Positions 27,203 through 35,795 of a stretch of 64,000 bases of DNA are shown one piece after another (the first letter of the stretch is position 1; each line of letters starts with the position of its first letter). This DNA comes from Kangiella marina (GTDB lineage Bacteria; Pseudomonadota; Gammaproteobacteria; Enterobacterales; Kangiellaceae): assembly GCF_039541235.1 (NCBI RefSeq), contig NZ_BAABFV010000002.1:434001-498000 (forward strand), in the 5' to 3' direction. The notes below the pieces were generated by a model. The model made no database searches. It was not told where the DNA came from and worked only from the letters and a program-made list of their open reading frames with translations. A program made the translations under genes and the position numbers.

Positions 27203-28549
27203 ATGGCGAGAAGAAGACGTAGAAAAGCATTACCCAAAGATCCTGTCAGAGCAGAAGTGCATGCTTTTTCACATGAAGGCCGAGGTATTGCCTCCGTCGA
27301 AGGTAAAACGGTATTTATTGATAACGCACTATTGGGTGAAGATGTATCCTTTATCTACACCGAAAAGCGTGGCAAATTCGACGAAGGTGTCGCCGAAGAG
27401 ATTCATCGCGCCTCTGACGATCGAGTAACGCCTCCTTGTGTTCATGCCGATATTTGTGGTGGTTGTAGCTTGCAGCATATGAGCAATTCTGCGCAAATTA
27501 CGCATAAAGAATCCGTCATGATTGAACAGCTTAAGCATTTTGGCGGTTATGACTTATCCGATAGCGATTACGAGCTGGTTGAGCCGATGCAGGCAGAAGT
27601 ACTCGGTTATCGTCGTAAAGCACGCCTTGGTGTTAAGTTTGTGCCTAAAAAGGGCGGTGCGTTGGTTGGGTTTCGCGAAAAACGCAGCAGCTTTTTAGCG
27701 ACGATCGACTCCTGTGAAGTGTTAGACCCGCGTGTTGGTCAATTGATTACGCCGCTGAAAAATATGATCTCAGAGCTGGATACGAATAACAAAACGGCGC
27801 AATTAGAAGTTGCCATGGGCGATGACCAAGTGGCCTTAGTGGTGCGCCATTTAGAGCCTCTGACTGACAAAGATCACGAGATGTGGGTTGAGTTCGGTAA
27901 AGAGCATGGGCTGTATATTTATCTACAACCGAAAGGCCCAAAAACGGTACACAAAATTTATGGCCCAGACGAGCGTGATTGGCTTAGCTACCAGCTGGAC
28001 GAGTTTGGTGTTGAGCTGTTATTCCATCCGATGGATTTCACCCAAGTCAATGCCAGCATCAATCAGCAAATGGTGAAACGCGCTATCGACTGGTTAGAAC
28101 CGAGCAAAGATGACCGAATTCTTGATCTATTTTGTGGTCTTGGGAACTTCACCATCCCGCTCGCGACACAAGTTCACAACGTCGTTGGCGTCGAAGGTAG
28201 CGAAGACATGGTCGAGCGTGGTGGTATGAACGCCAAACACAACAACCTCGACAACGTAAAATTCTACGCCACCGATTTACAAGCCGACTTCACACAAGAA
28301 GAGTGGGCGCAAGAAGGCTTTAATAAAATCCTCATCGACCCGCCAAGAAGTGGCGCATTAGACGTGGTACAAAACATTGCACGCTTCAATCCTGAACGCA
28401 TCGTCTACGTCTCCTGCAACCCAGCGACACTGGCCAGAGACAGTGGCGAATTAAAGGAAAGAGGGTATAAGTTGGTTAAAGCGGGAGTGATGGATATGTT
28501 TCCGCATACGGCGCACACGGAATCTATCGCTCTTTTCCAGAAAGTCTAA
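27203..28549 (+). CDS. rlmD: 23S rRNA (uracil-1939-C5)-methyltransferase RlmD
   Basis: The 448-residue protein has an N-terminal TRAM domain (about 10-70) and the 4Fe-4S cysteines CVHADICGGCSLQH plus a later Cys. The Rossmann methyltransferase domain includes DLFCGLGNFTIPLA and ends with YVSCNPATLARD (catalytic Cys). These are RumA/RlmD hallmarks and the length is typical (about 433-450). In E. coli rlmD lies between barA and relA; here relA is displaced by about 7 kb of accessory DNA. Confidence 0.96.
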   Translation: MARRRRRKALPKDPVRAEVHAFSHEGRGIASVEGKTVFIDNALLGEDVSFIYTEKRGKFDEGVAEEIHRASDDRVTPPCVHADICGGCSLQHMSNSAQITHKESVMIEQLKHFGGYDLSDSDYELVEPMQAEVLGYRRKARLGVKFVPKKGGALVGFREKRSSFLATIDSCEVLDPRVGQLITPLKNMISELDTNNKTAQLEVAMGDDQVALVVRHLEPLTDKDHEMWVEFGKEHGLYIYLQPKGPKTVHKIYGPDERDWLSYQLDEFGVELLFHPMDFTQVNASINQQMVKRAIDWLEPSKDDRILDLFCGLGNFTIPLATQVHNVVGVEGSEDMVERGGMNAKHNNLDNVKFYATDLQADFTQEEWAQEGFNKILIDPPRSGALDVVQNIARFNPERIVYVSCNPATLARDSGELKERGYKLVKAGVMDMFPHTAHTESIALFQKV

Positions 28550-28660
28550 AATACTTAATTTCTTTGTTAAAGAGTCGCTTAAAATGCTCAATGACCTTTT
28601 AGGTCACCTCCGCTTTTGCGCGACTCTTTGCCTCGAAATTAAGCATTTTATTTCTTTCTG
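28538..28660. repeat. Long imperfect inverted repeat at the rlmD 3' end
   Basis: The left arm begins CAGAAAG inside the last codons of rlmD (28538) and runs through TAAAATACTTAATTTC to AGAGTCGC. The right arm, ending TTTCTTTCTG at 28660, is its inverted counterpart (GCGACTCTTT, GAAATTAAGCATTTTA). Arms are about 40 bases with few mismatches. In the middle sits a second hairpin, TGACCT / AGGTCA (28592-28597 with 28601-28606). It could act as a strong terminator or be a miniature inverted-repeat element at the edge of the accessory segment. Confidence 0.75.
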
Positions 28661-28906
28661 GGTTTTGAAAGCTTCTAAAATCACTTTATGCCTTGTCTTG
28701 AATGAAAAATCCTGCTTTAAAACCATGTCGGGGAGATAAAAAGTAGTCTCAAAGCAATTTTATATCCCTTTCTGATAACCTACTGTCATCCCGCGGCGAT
28801 GACTGCGGATTAAAATCGCGGGGAGCGATTTTGAACAGCTAAGCTGACCTTTGGTTAAATACGAAGATGTATTTCATAATCCAGTGTCTTTCTAAAGGGA
28901 AAACAT
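28661..28906. other. Gene-free spacer with a small hairpin
   Basis: No gene is visible. AAAATCGC (28812-28819) pairs with GCGATTTT (28825-28832). Just before it, a TCATCCCGCGGCGATGA dyad resembles a degenerate REP unit. GATGTATTTCATAATCCAGTG (from 28867) recurs at about 29895 before the next hairpin repeat. Confidence 0.55.
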
Positions 28907-28944
28907 AACCTCGGAGACGTTTCACTTCTTCGAGGCTAAGCTTG
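28907..28944 (-). repeat. Terminator-like hairpin repeat, copy a
   Basis: On the minus strand it reads CCTCGAAG - about 11 bases - CTCCGAGG - TT-rich. It lies directly after the stop of the AcfC-like gene, so it may terminate it. Other copies are at 29942-29980, 30910-30947 and 32772-32810, all in the same orientation. Confidence 0.7.
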
Positions 28945-28946
28945 TT

Positions 28947-29741
28947 CTATCTTTGCCAACCTTCAGTTGCCATGATTTTTTGCGCTCTTTCTGTAATTAG
29001 GAAATCAAGAAACTTTTGTGCCTCTGGGTCCGCTCCTGGTGATATGACTACATTGACATCACGCCAGATTGTACGCTCTGCTCCTAACGGGACGAGTTCC
29101 AGTTCATCGGGGTGTGAAATGGGCCAATTTGGCCAAGTGATCCAAGCATCAGCTTCTAACTCCTTAAATGCTTTAAAACTAGCTCCAGATCCTAGAGAGT
29201 AGGATATTATGTTTTTTCGAAATAAAGCAATGTCAGTTAGTGAGCCAGCGCGTCCAGCAACATCCTCCCAAGTTCCAGTTCCTGATGTATTGTAAACCCC
29301 CTTACCTTCGGTCACGACAATCTTCATACCTTCCACTAGGAGTGCATCGAATCCTTTAATATTTTTTGGATTCCCTTTTTTTACAGCTATGATTGTTGGT
29401 CTGATATAAATTGGGGTAACTTTCTGATGATCAAAAGTCTTATAAGTTTCTAGGAATGCAGTCATTGATTGCTCTGAGGTTCCCCATAATACATCGGCGT
29501 CTGCTTGGGCCTTCGCAGACCATCTACTTTCTGGCCCTGCGATTATTTCCACTTTAGTCCCGGTTTCTTTTTCCCAAACCTCGGCAACTTTTCTAAATGC
29601 AGTATGAGGCCCCCCTGCGCCATAGAGTTTTACCACGTTGTCTTTCGGCTGGTGTTTGATTGAAGGGTCAAAAAGAGTGGTTTGTCCCATTGCTGGTAAA
29701 GCAATAGCGCATAAGATGCCTAAGAAGCTAATGTTTTTCAT
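28947..29741 (-). CDS. AcfC-like periplasmic substrate-binding protein
   Basis: The 264-residue protein has a signal peptide (residues 1-19, ALPAMG). The LYGAGGPHTAFRKVAEVWEK segment near residue 40, the ADVLWGTSEQSM segment near 83 and the GVYNTSGTGTWEDVAGR segment near 150 read like the AcfC group (accessory colonization factor C, an ABC-type binding fold). No ABC permease or ATPase is adjacent, so it is an orphan. In Vibrio cholerae acfC is part of a virulence locus, but homologues are widespread and the ligand is unknown; oxyanion or sulfonate-like ligands are possible. It lies in the accessory segment. Confidence 0.7.
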   Translation of the reverse strand: MKNISFLGILCAIALPAMGQTTLFDPSIKHQPKDNVVKLYGAGGPHTAFRKVAEVWEKETGTKVEIIAGPESRWSAKAQADADVLWGTSEQSMTAFLETYKTFDHQKVTPIYIRPTIIAVKKGNPKNIKGFDALLVEGMKIVVTEGKGVYNTSGTGTWEDVAGRAGSLTDIALFRKNIISYSLGSGASFKAFKELEADAWITWPNWPISHPDELELVPLGAERTIWRDVNVVISPGADPEAQKFLDFLITERAQKIMATEGWQR

Positions 29742-29941
29742 TGCATGTCTCCCAGTTTATTGAGGTTAACGTACGTAGTTTCTAAATTTTAATACTATAT
29801 ACCTGACTATGGTTTACTTGCCACTTTAAATTATACTAGTGAGGCTCAGTTATAACTTAATTGTTAGGTGAATGAAAGGAATCCCCTTTGGGGGATGTAT
29901 TTCATAATCCAGTGTCATTGCTTAGCTCAATGTGAGAGGAA

Positions 29942-29980
29942 AACCTCGAAGGCGTTTTACTTCTTCGAGGCTACGCTTGC
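29942..29980 (-). repeat. Terminator-like hairpin repeat, copy b
   Basis: On the minus strand: GCAAGCGTAG, then CCTCGAAG / CTTCGAGG (8-bp stem) and TTTTCC. It starts at the stop codon of the 29980-30375 lipoprotein gene, a position suited to terminate it. The 22 bases from about 29895 match the sequence before copy a. Confidence 0.75.
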
Positions 29981-30375
29981 TATTGATTATTTCTAGAGCA
30001 AACAAACGAAACCAAGTCATATTTACTTGAGCCATTAACTAAGTTCGCCCACTGAGTTTTCTTGTATATTTTAATATTAGATTGCTTGTTTTCTCCGTAA
30101 CCTAAATCTTGATACCGTTTAGCCTTACAATCAATTCGTGTAATCGAATACCCGTGACTCATAGAGCTTACGCGGCTATGTGTTGAGCGTAAAAATTCAC
30201 CATCTGCTTCTACAGAAATAAGGTAATACTTGGCGCTTTCTTGGCTACTTCTAGGTATTAACTCACCCTCTGGTTTTGTTGTTGAGTTAGTGTTGGGTGA
30301 CTTAGTGCTGCCGTCCGTACAAGATAAGAAAGTTAGTGAAAGAACTGCAAAGAATATTGTGTAAGTTAATTTCAT
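29980..30375 (-). CDS. Small putative lipoprotein, unknown
   Basis: The 131-residue protein has a type II signal peptide (LSLTFLSC, Cys19), then a Ser/Thr/Asn-rich linker (about residues 21-40) and a compact C-terminal part with two cysteines (near residues 83 and 127). I do not recognise the family. It is AT-rich, like the rest of the accessory segment. Confidence 0.6.
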   Translation of the reverse strand: MKLTYTIFFAVLSLTFLSCTDGSTKSPNTNSTTKPEGELIPRSSQESAKYYLISVEADGEFLRSTHSRVSSMSHGYSITRIDCKAKRYQDLGYGENKQSNIKIYKKTQWANLVNGSSKYDLVSFVCSRNNQ

Positions 30376-30500
30376 AAGCTCTCCATTTATTTATAATTAG
30401 ATATATTATCCGATTTAGTATGTAACACTTTAATATTGTGAGACTTTTTATACAAGTTACCCGATAGTTAATAATTAATATGGGCTTACCTTAACTGTTT
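30376..30500. other. Gene-free AT-rich spacer before repeat A
   Basis: Very AT-rich DNA carrying the likely promoter of the minus-strand lipoprotein gene. Nothing else is recognised. Confidence 0.4.
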
Positions 30501-30703
30501 GCTTGCGCCAATTACCCCTTAAAGTTAGCCGAGAGAGACAAAGTTATAGCGTAAATTAGGCAGGACGCCTAATTTAGCTAAGACGAAACATGGAGGTTTC
30601 GTTTAGCGGCGCGTGAGTAACTTTGGTGAGCGAGGGGAGTGCGGAGCACCTAACGTCTGGGGCGAGTTTTTTGGTTCGTTTTTTGCTCGTACAAAAAATG
30701 AAC
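30501..30703. repeat. Structured repeat A (upstream of the mer cassette)
   Basis: 163 bases (30501-30663) align without gaps to repeat B (32867-33029). Inside are three dyads: TAAATTAGGC / GCCTAATTTA, CGAAAC / GTTTCG, and AAAGTTA / TAACTTT further apart. The loop of the first dyad differs between copies (AGGAC versus ATGGA) while the stem is kept, as expected for a structured RNA or DNA element. It ends in an extra hairpin, GTTCGTTTTTTG / CAAAAAATGAAC (30674-30685 with 30692-30703). Confidence 0.85.
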
Positions 30704-31060
30704 GTTAAGAATGGTTTTTTTGCATTAATAATAGGTAGTGTGCTGAAGACACTGGATTCCGTATTACCTGAAGGTATTCCTCATAGTCGCAGTACTGAAT
30801 GACAAGTTGGATATTCAGGTTTGTGCGGTGAGAGGCCATAGTAATTGCCGGTGGCACAAGAGAAGTGATAAAGACGTTTAACCCAGTGACTTTATAAAAG
30901 TTTTAATAAAACCTCGAAGGCGTGTCATTGCTCCGAGGCTACGCTTGTTCACTTAAAGCAGTTTTATGATTCTATCTCTGTATGCCGGTTTTTTGATAGT
31001 TTGCTCTAAAATTAGAAAGCGTTAAACTTCTTTATAGTTGCCATTACTTTAAGGTTTAGT
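30704..31060. other. Gene-free spacer before merR with hairpin repeat copy c
   Basis: It contains an inverted copy of the AATCCAGTGTC motif (30748-30758) and the hairpin repeat copy c. The merR promoter should lie near 30990-31050. TTTATA lies near 31030 but no convincing -35 is seen. AAGG precedes the merR ATG. Confidence 0.4.
30910..30947 (-). repeat. Terminator-like hairpin repeat, copy c
   Basis: Minus strand: CAAGCGTAG, CCTCGGAG / CTTCGAGG stem, then TTTTATT. Same orientation as copies a, b and d. Confidence 0.7.
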
Positions 31061-31444
31061 ATGAGAACCATTGGTTTCGTTGCAAAAGAGTTAGGAATCA
31101 GCGTTGAAACAATTAAGTTCTATGAGCGAAAGGGCTTAATAAAACAACCCGTTAAGCCAGAAAGTGGGTATCGAGTTTATGATCACACTATCACACAAAG
31201 GATAGAGTTTATTTTGAAAGCTAAGACGTTGGGGTTTACATTAAATGAAATCTCATCGCTATTAAGGTTAAGCAATGATTGTAAGGAAGTTGAGCGTATA
31301 GGCTTAAAAAAACTGGCAGTTATACAGGAAAAAATCAATGATTTGAGGAAGTTAGAAACTGTAATTAAGCGCTTGACCGAGAATTGTCAAAATAATCAAG
31401 ACGCTACATCTTGTCCAATCATTGAATCTTTAAGCAACTCTTGA
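31061..31444 (+). CDS. merR: Mercury-responsive transcriptional regulator MerR
   Basis: The 127-residue protein has the MerR winged helix (residues 1-70, IGFVAKELGISVETIKFYERKGL). Cys74, Cys109 and Cys118 have exactly the 35- and 9-residue spacing of the three mercury-binding cysteines of classical MerR (82, 117, 126). MerR dimers bind the operator of the regulated gene and untwist an overlong promoter spacer when Hg(II) binds. Here merR is upstream of merC on the same strand, and the operator-promoter overlaps its stop codon. Closely related sensors of other metals differ in cysteine spacing, so Hg is the best call. Confidence 0.92.
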   Translation: MRTIGFVAKELGISVETIKFYERKGLIKQPVKPESGYRVYDHTITQRIEFILKAKTLGFTLNEISSLLRLSNDCKEVERIGLKKLAVIQEKINDLRKLETVIKRLTENCQNNQDATSCPIIESLSNS

Positions 31445-31472
31445 CTCGGTACCATAGTACTGCCTCTATACT
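31441..31472 (+). promoter_or_regulatory. MerR-controlled promoter/operator of merC
   Basis: TTGACT (31441-31446), a 20-bp spacer and TATACT (31467-31472). The overlong spacer and the GTAC..GTAC dyad inside it (GGTACCATAGTAC) are the hallmarks of MerR-activated promoters. The -35 overlaps the merR stop codon (31442-31444). Confidence 0.88.
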
Positions 31473-31508
31473 GTCGAGTAGTTTAAACTCGATTTGTAAG
31501 GTTCATTT

Positions 31509-31898
31509 ATGATCACAAAAGTTGCAGATAAAGTAGGTTCGGGTGGTGTTTGGTTAGCTGCTCTAAGCTGCACGGCTTGTTTTCCAGCTCTTGGTTCATT
31601 AGCTTCAGCGCTTGGTTTAGGTTTTTTATCCACGTTTGAAGGTATTGCTATTAATATATTGCTACCAATTTTTGCATCAATTGCATTGTTGGCCAATATC
31701 TATAATTGGTATAAATATAAAAATCTTTTTCGAGGGTTTTTCAGTATTTTAGGGCCTTTAGCTGTCTTACTTACTTTGTACCCTTTGTGGGCTTATGGTT
31801 GGAGTAGTTATCTATTTTATTGCGGGATACTGCTAATGGTTATCATGTCGGTTCTTGATATTATTAAACCCGTTAAGGAGCCATCATGCAAAATATAG
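31509..31898 (+). CDS. merC: Mercury transport protein MerC
   Basis: The 129-residue inner-membrane protein has four hydrophobic helices. The pair Cys21/Cys24 in the first helix (LSCTACFPALGS) and a C-terminal Cys (EPSCKI) match MerC; the N-terminal ADKVGSGG and the GLGFLSTFEGI segment are also MerC-like. MerC imports Hg(II) for reduction by MerA, but no merA, merT or merP lies within this window. Its stop overlaps the start of the next gene by 13 bp. Confidence 0.92.
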   Translation: MITKVADKVGSGGVWLAALSCTACFPALGSLASALGLGFLSTFEGIAINILLPIFASIALLANIYNWYKYKNLFRGFFSILGPLAVLLTLYPLWAYGWSSYLFYCGILLMVIMSVLDIIKPVKEPSCKI

Positions 31899-32098
31899 AA
31901 TTAAAGTCGACAATTACATGCCCGAAGTGTGGGCATAACAAAACTGAAGAAATGCCAACGGATGCTTGCCAATGGTTTTATGAGTGTGAATCTTGCAATA
32001 CTCTAATTAAACCGTTGAAAGGTGATTGTTGCGTATATTGTTCTTATGGAACCGTAAAGTGCCCACCGATACAAGAAGGAGGCTCTTGTTGTTCATAG
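31886..32098 (+). CDS. GDCCVxC-domain small protein
   Basis: The 70-residue cysteine-rich protein has CPKC (residues 12-15), an ECESC pair (residues 34-38), GDCCVYCSYG (residues 46-55) and a C-terminal CPP..CC. This is the GDCCVxC family that accompanies mer transport genes; some relatives use selenocysteine, whereas this one has only cysteine. It overlaps merC by 13 bp and is translationally coupled. A mercury carrier or zinc-ribbon-like role is inferred from context. Confidence 0.88.
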   Translation: MQNIELKSTITCPKCGHNKTEEMPTDACQWFYECESCNTLIKPLKGDCCVYCSYGTVKCPPIQEGGSCCS

Positions 32099-32119
32099 GC
32101 ATTCAGTCGGTTTTCTAAA

Positions 32120-32659
32120 TTATTTGATATTTTTAATGATAGCTTTATTGGTATCGTGCATCACCTTTGTCATGGCCGTGATAAGTGTCATCATTTGTTG
32201 TCGTTGTTGATTTGCAGACTGTAAGTTGATTTGCATCATTTCACTATCATTTTCTAGCTCTGATAGTGCCTTTTCGAGGCGTTCTGAATATTTCTCTAAG
32301 TCGGCGGCGGCTTTTAAGAGTTTTGGTCTTTGCGACTTCGATTCACTTTGTAATCTATAAACCTTTTTTATTAAATAATCGCTTCTCTGTATGTCTCTTT
32401 TGATATGAGCATATTTCTTCTTACTAAGCTTATCTTTGTCGACTATCGAGTAAACGTTGTTTAGGTTGGTGTTCCAACGGGTTAGCTTTGTCTTATTTAT
32501 ATAAGTTTTACTTAAAGGCTGGATTTGTTTCTTCTCAATGACTGAGTCCGTTTTAATGTTGAGATTGGTTTTAGTTGGCTGCTGTATAGAGTTAGCCATG
32601 CTTGTGCTTGCGGCATTGAGCAGTACCGCTGACATCATAAAACAGATAAAGGTTTTCAT
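32120..32659 (-). CDS. Exported helical protein, unknown
   Basis: The 179-residue protein has a signal peptide (residues 1-22, ending TSMA). The mature part is Lys/Ser/Gln-rich with long predicted helices (about residues 85-175) of coiled-coil character. It has no cysteine in the mature part, so it is unlikely to bind mercury directly. It is convergent with the mer cassette and lies inside the pair of direct repeats. Family not recognised. Confidence 0.55.
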   Translation of the reverse strand: MKTFICFMMSAVLLNAASTSMANSIQQPTKTNLNIKTDSVIEKKQIQPLSKTYINKTKLTRWNTNLNNVYSIVDKDKLSKKKYAHIKRDIQRSDYLIKKVYRLQSESKSQRPKLLKAAADLEKYSERLEKALSELENDSEMMQINLQSANQQRQQMMTLITAMTKVMHDTNKAIIKNIK

Positions 32660-32866
32660 AGTAATATTTCCCGCTATCTTTTAGCCTTTATGATTATTAA
32701 GGAAATGCAGTTCTTCGTCTAATATACTGGTCACATTACATGAAATAATCGTTAAGTTGTTTATAGGCTCAAACCTCGAAGTCACTTTATTCCTTCGAGG
32801 CTACGCTTGCTTTAAAGCCAGAACTTAACTTTTCTTAGGCTTAGATTGCAATGTGCGGATTTTCAA
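32660..32866. other. Gene-free spacer with hairpin repeat copy d
   Basis: Apart from repeat d (32772-32810) and the upstream region of the minus-strand gene, nothing is seen. Confidence 0.4.
32772..32810 (-). repeat. Terminator-like hairpin repeat, copy d
   Basis: Minus strand: GCAAGCGTAG, CCTCGAAG / CTTCGAGG stem, then TTTGAG. Here it lies upstream of a minus-strand gene, so it is not simply that gene's terminator. Confidence 0.7.
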
Positions 32867-33078
32867 GCTTGCTCCAATTACCCCTCAAAGTTAGCCGAGT
32901 GAGGTAAAGTTATAGCGTAAATTAGGCATGGAGCCTAATTTAGCTAAGATGAAACATGGAGGTTTCGTTTAGCGGCGCGTGAGTAACTTTGGTGAGAGAG
33001 GGGAGTGCGAAGCACCTAACGTCCGGGGTGCCTTTCTTTTGGTTACTTTTCTTGTGTGCCCAAGAAAAGTAACCAAAA
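32867..33078. repeat. Structured repeat B (downstream of the mer cassette)
   Basis: Positions 32867-33029 match repeat A ungapped at an offset of 2366 bp. It ends in a perfect 18-bp hairpin: 33037-33054 (TTTTGGTTAC...) pairs with 33061-33078 across a TGTGCC loop. The hairpin arm GGTTACTTTTCTT is a sequence commonly found at the ends of dispersed repeats in gammaproteobacteria. Confidence 0.88.
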
Positions 33079-33254
33079 TATTTAAGCCACTGCCCCCGGT
33101 AAATGACGATAAGAAGCAGTAAAAGAATTAGGGCTTACCATTAAGTACAATCGAAGTAAGGCATTATACTATTGATGACGAGATTCCCGCTTTCGCGGGA
33201 ATGACATCATATAGTGACCGCGGGATCCAGCAAGTTTGATTAAACGTTATATCA
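33079..33254. repeat. Spacer with a single REP-like unit
   Basis: The unit AGATTCCCGC..GGGAATGAC at 33181-33205 is identical to one arm of the perfect pair after eno. It lies just beyond the katG stop and may affect its mRNA 3' end. No gene is seen. Confidence 0.7.
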
Positions 33255-35554
<2,300 letters not shown>

Positions 35555-35795
35555 GAAGGTAGTTGTTTTTTTAGATTATGGATACCGACTTACTAGAGTC
35601 GGGATGAGCTCTGTGATGAGCCTCAGGTTGTTTCTTAGTCATTGAAATATGACAAATTCTGGTTTGTGGCTTAATTCCCTGAAACGACCTTCCAAATTTT
35701 TTTGATACTGCTAATATGGTCTTTTCATGGATTATAAAGTCAGCTTTAACGAGGCTTTAGATTAATAACGATTAAAAAATTAAAGACCAGCTAGC

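Noticed and set aside
28812-28832. Small hairpin considered as terminator of rlmD
   Set aside because: It lacks a long T-run and is about 260 bp past the stop; the inverted repeat at 28538-28660 is a better candidate.
30501-33078. Repeats A and B considered as CRISPR or as IS ends
   Set aside because: Only two copies 2.4 kb apart, no regular spacers, no transposase frame between them, and they are direct rather than inverted.
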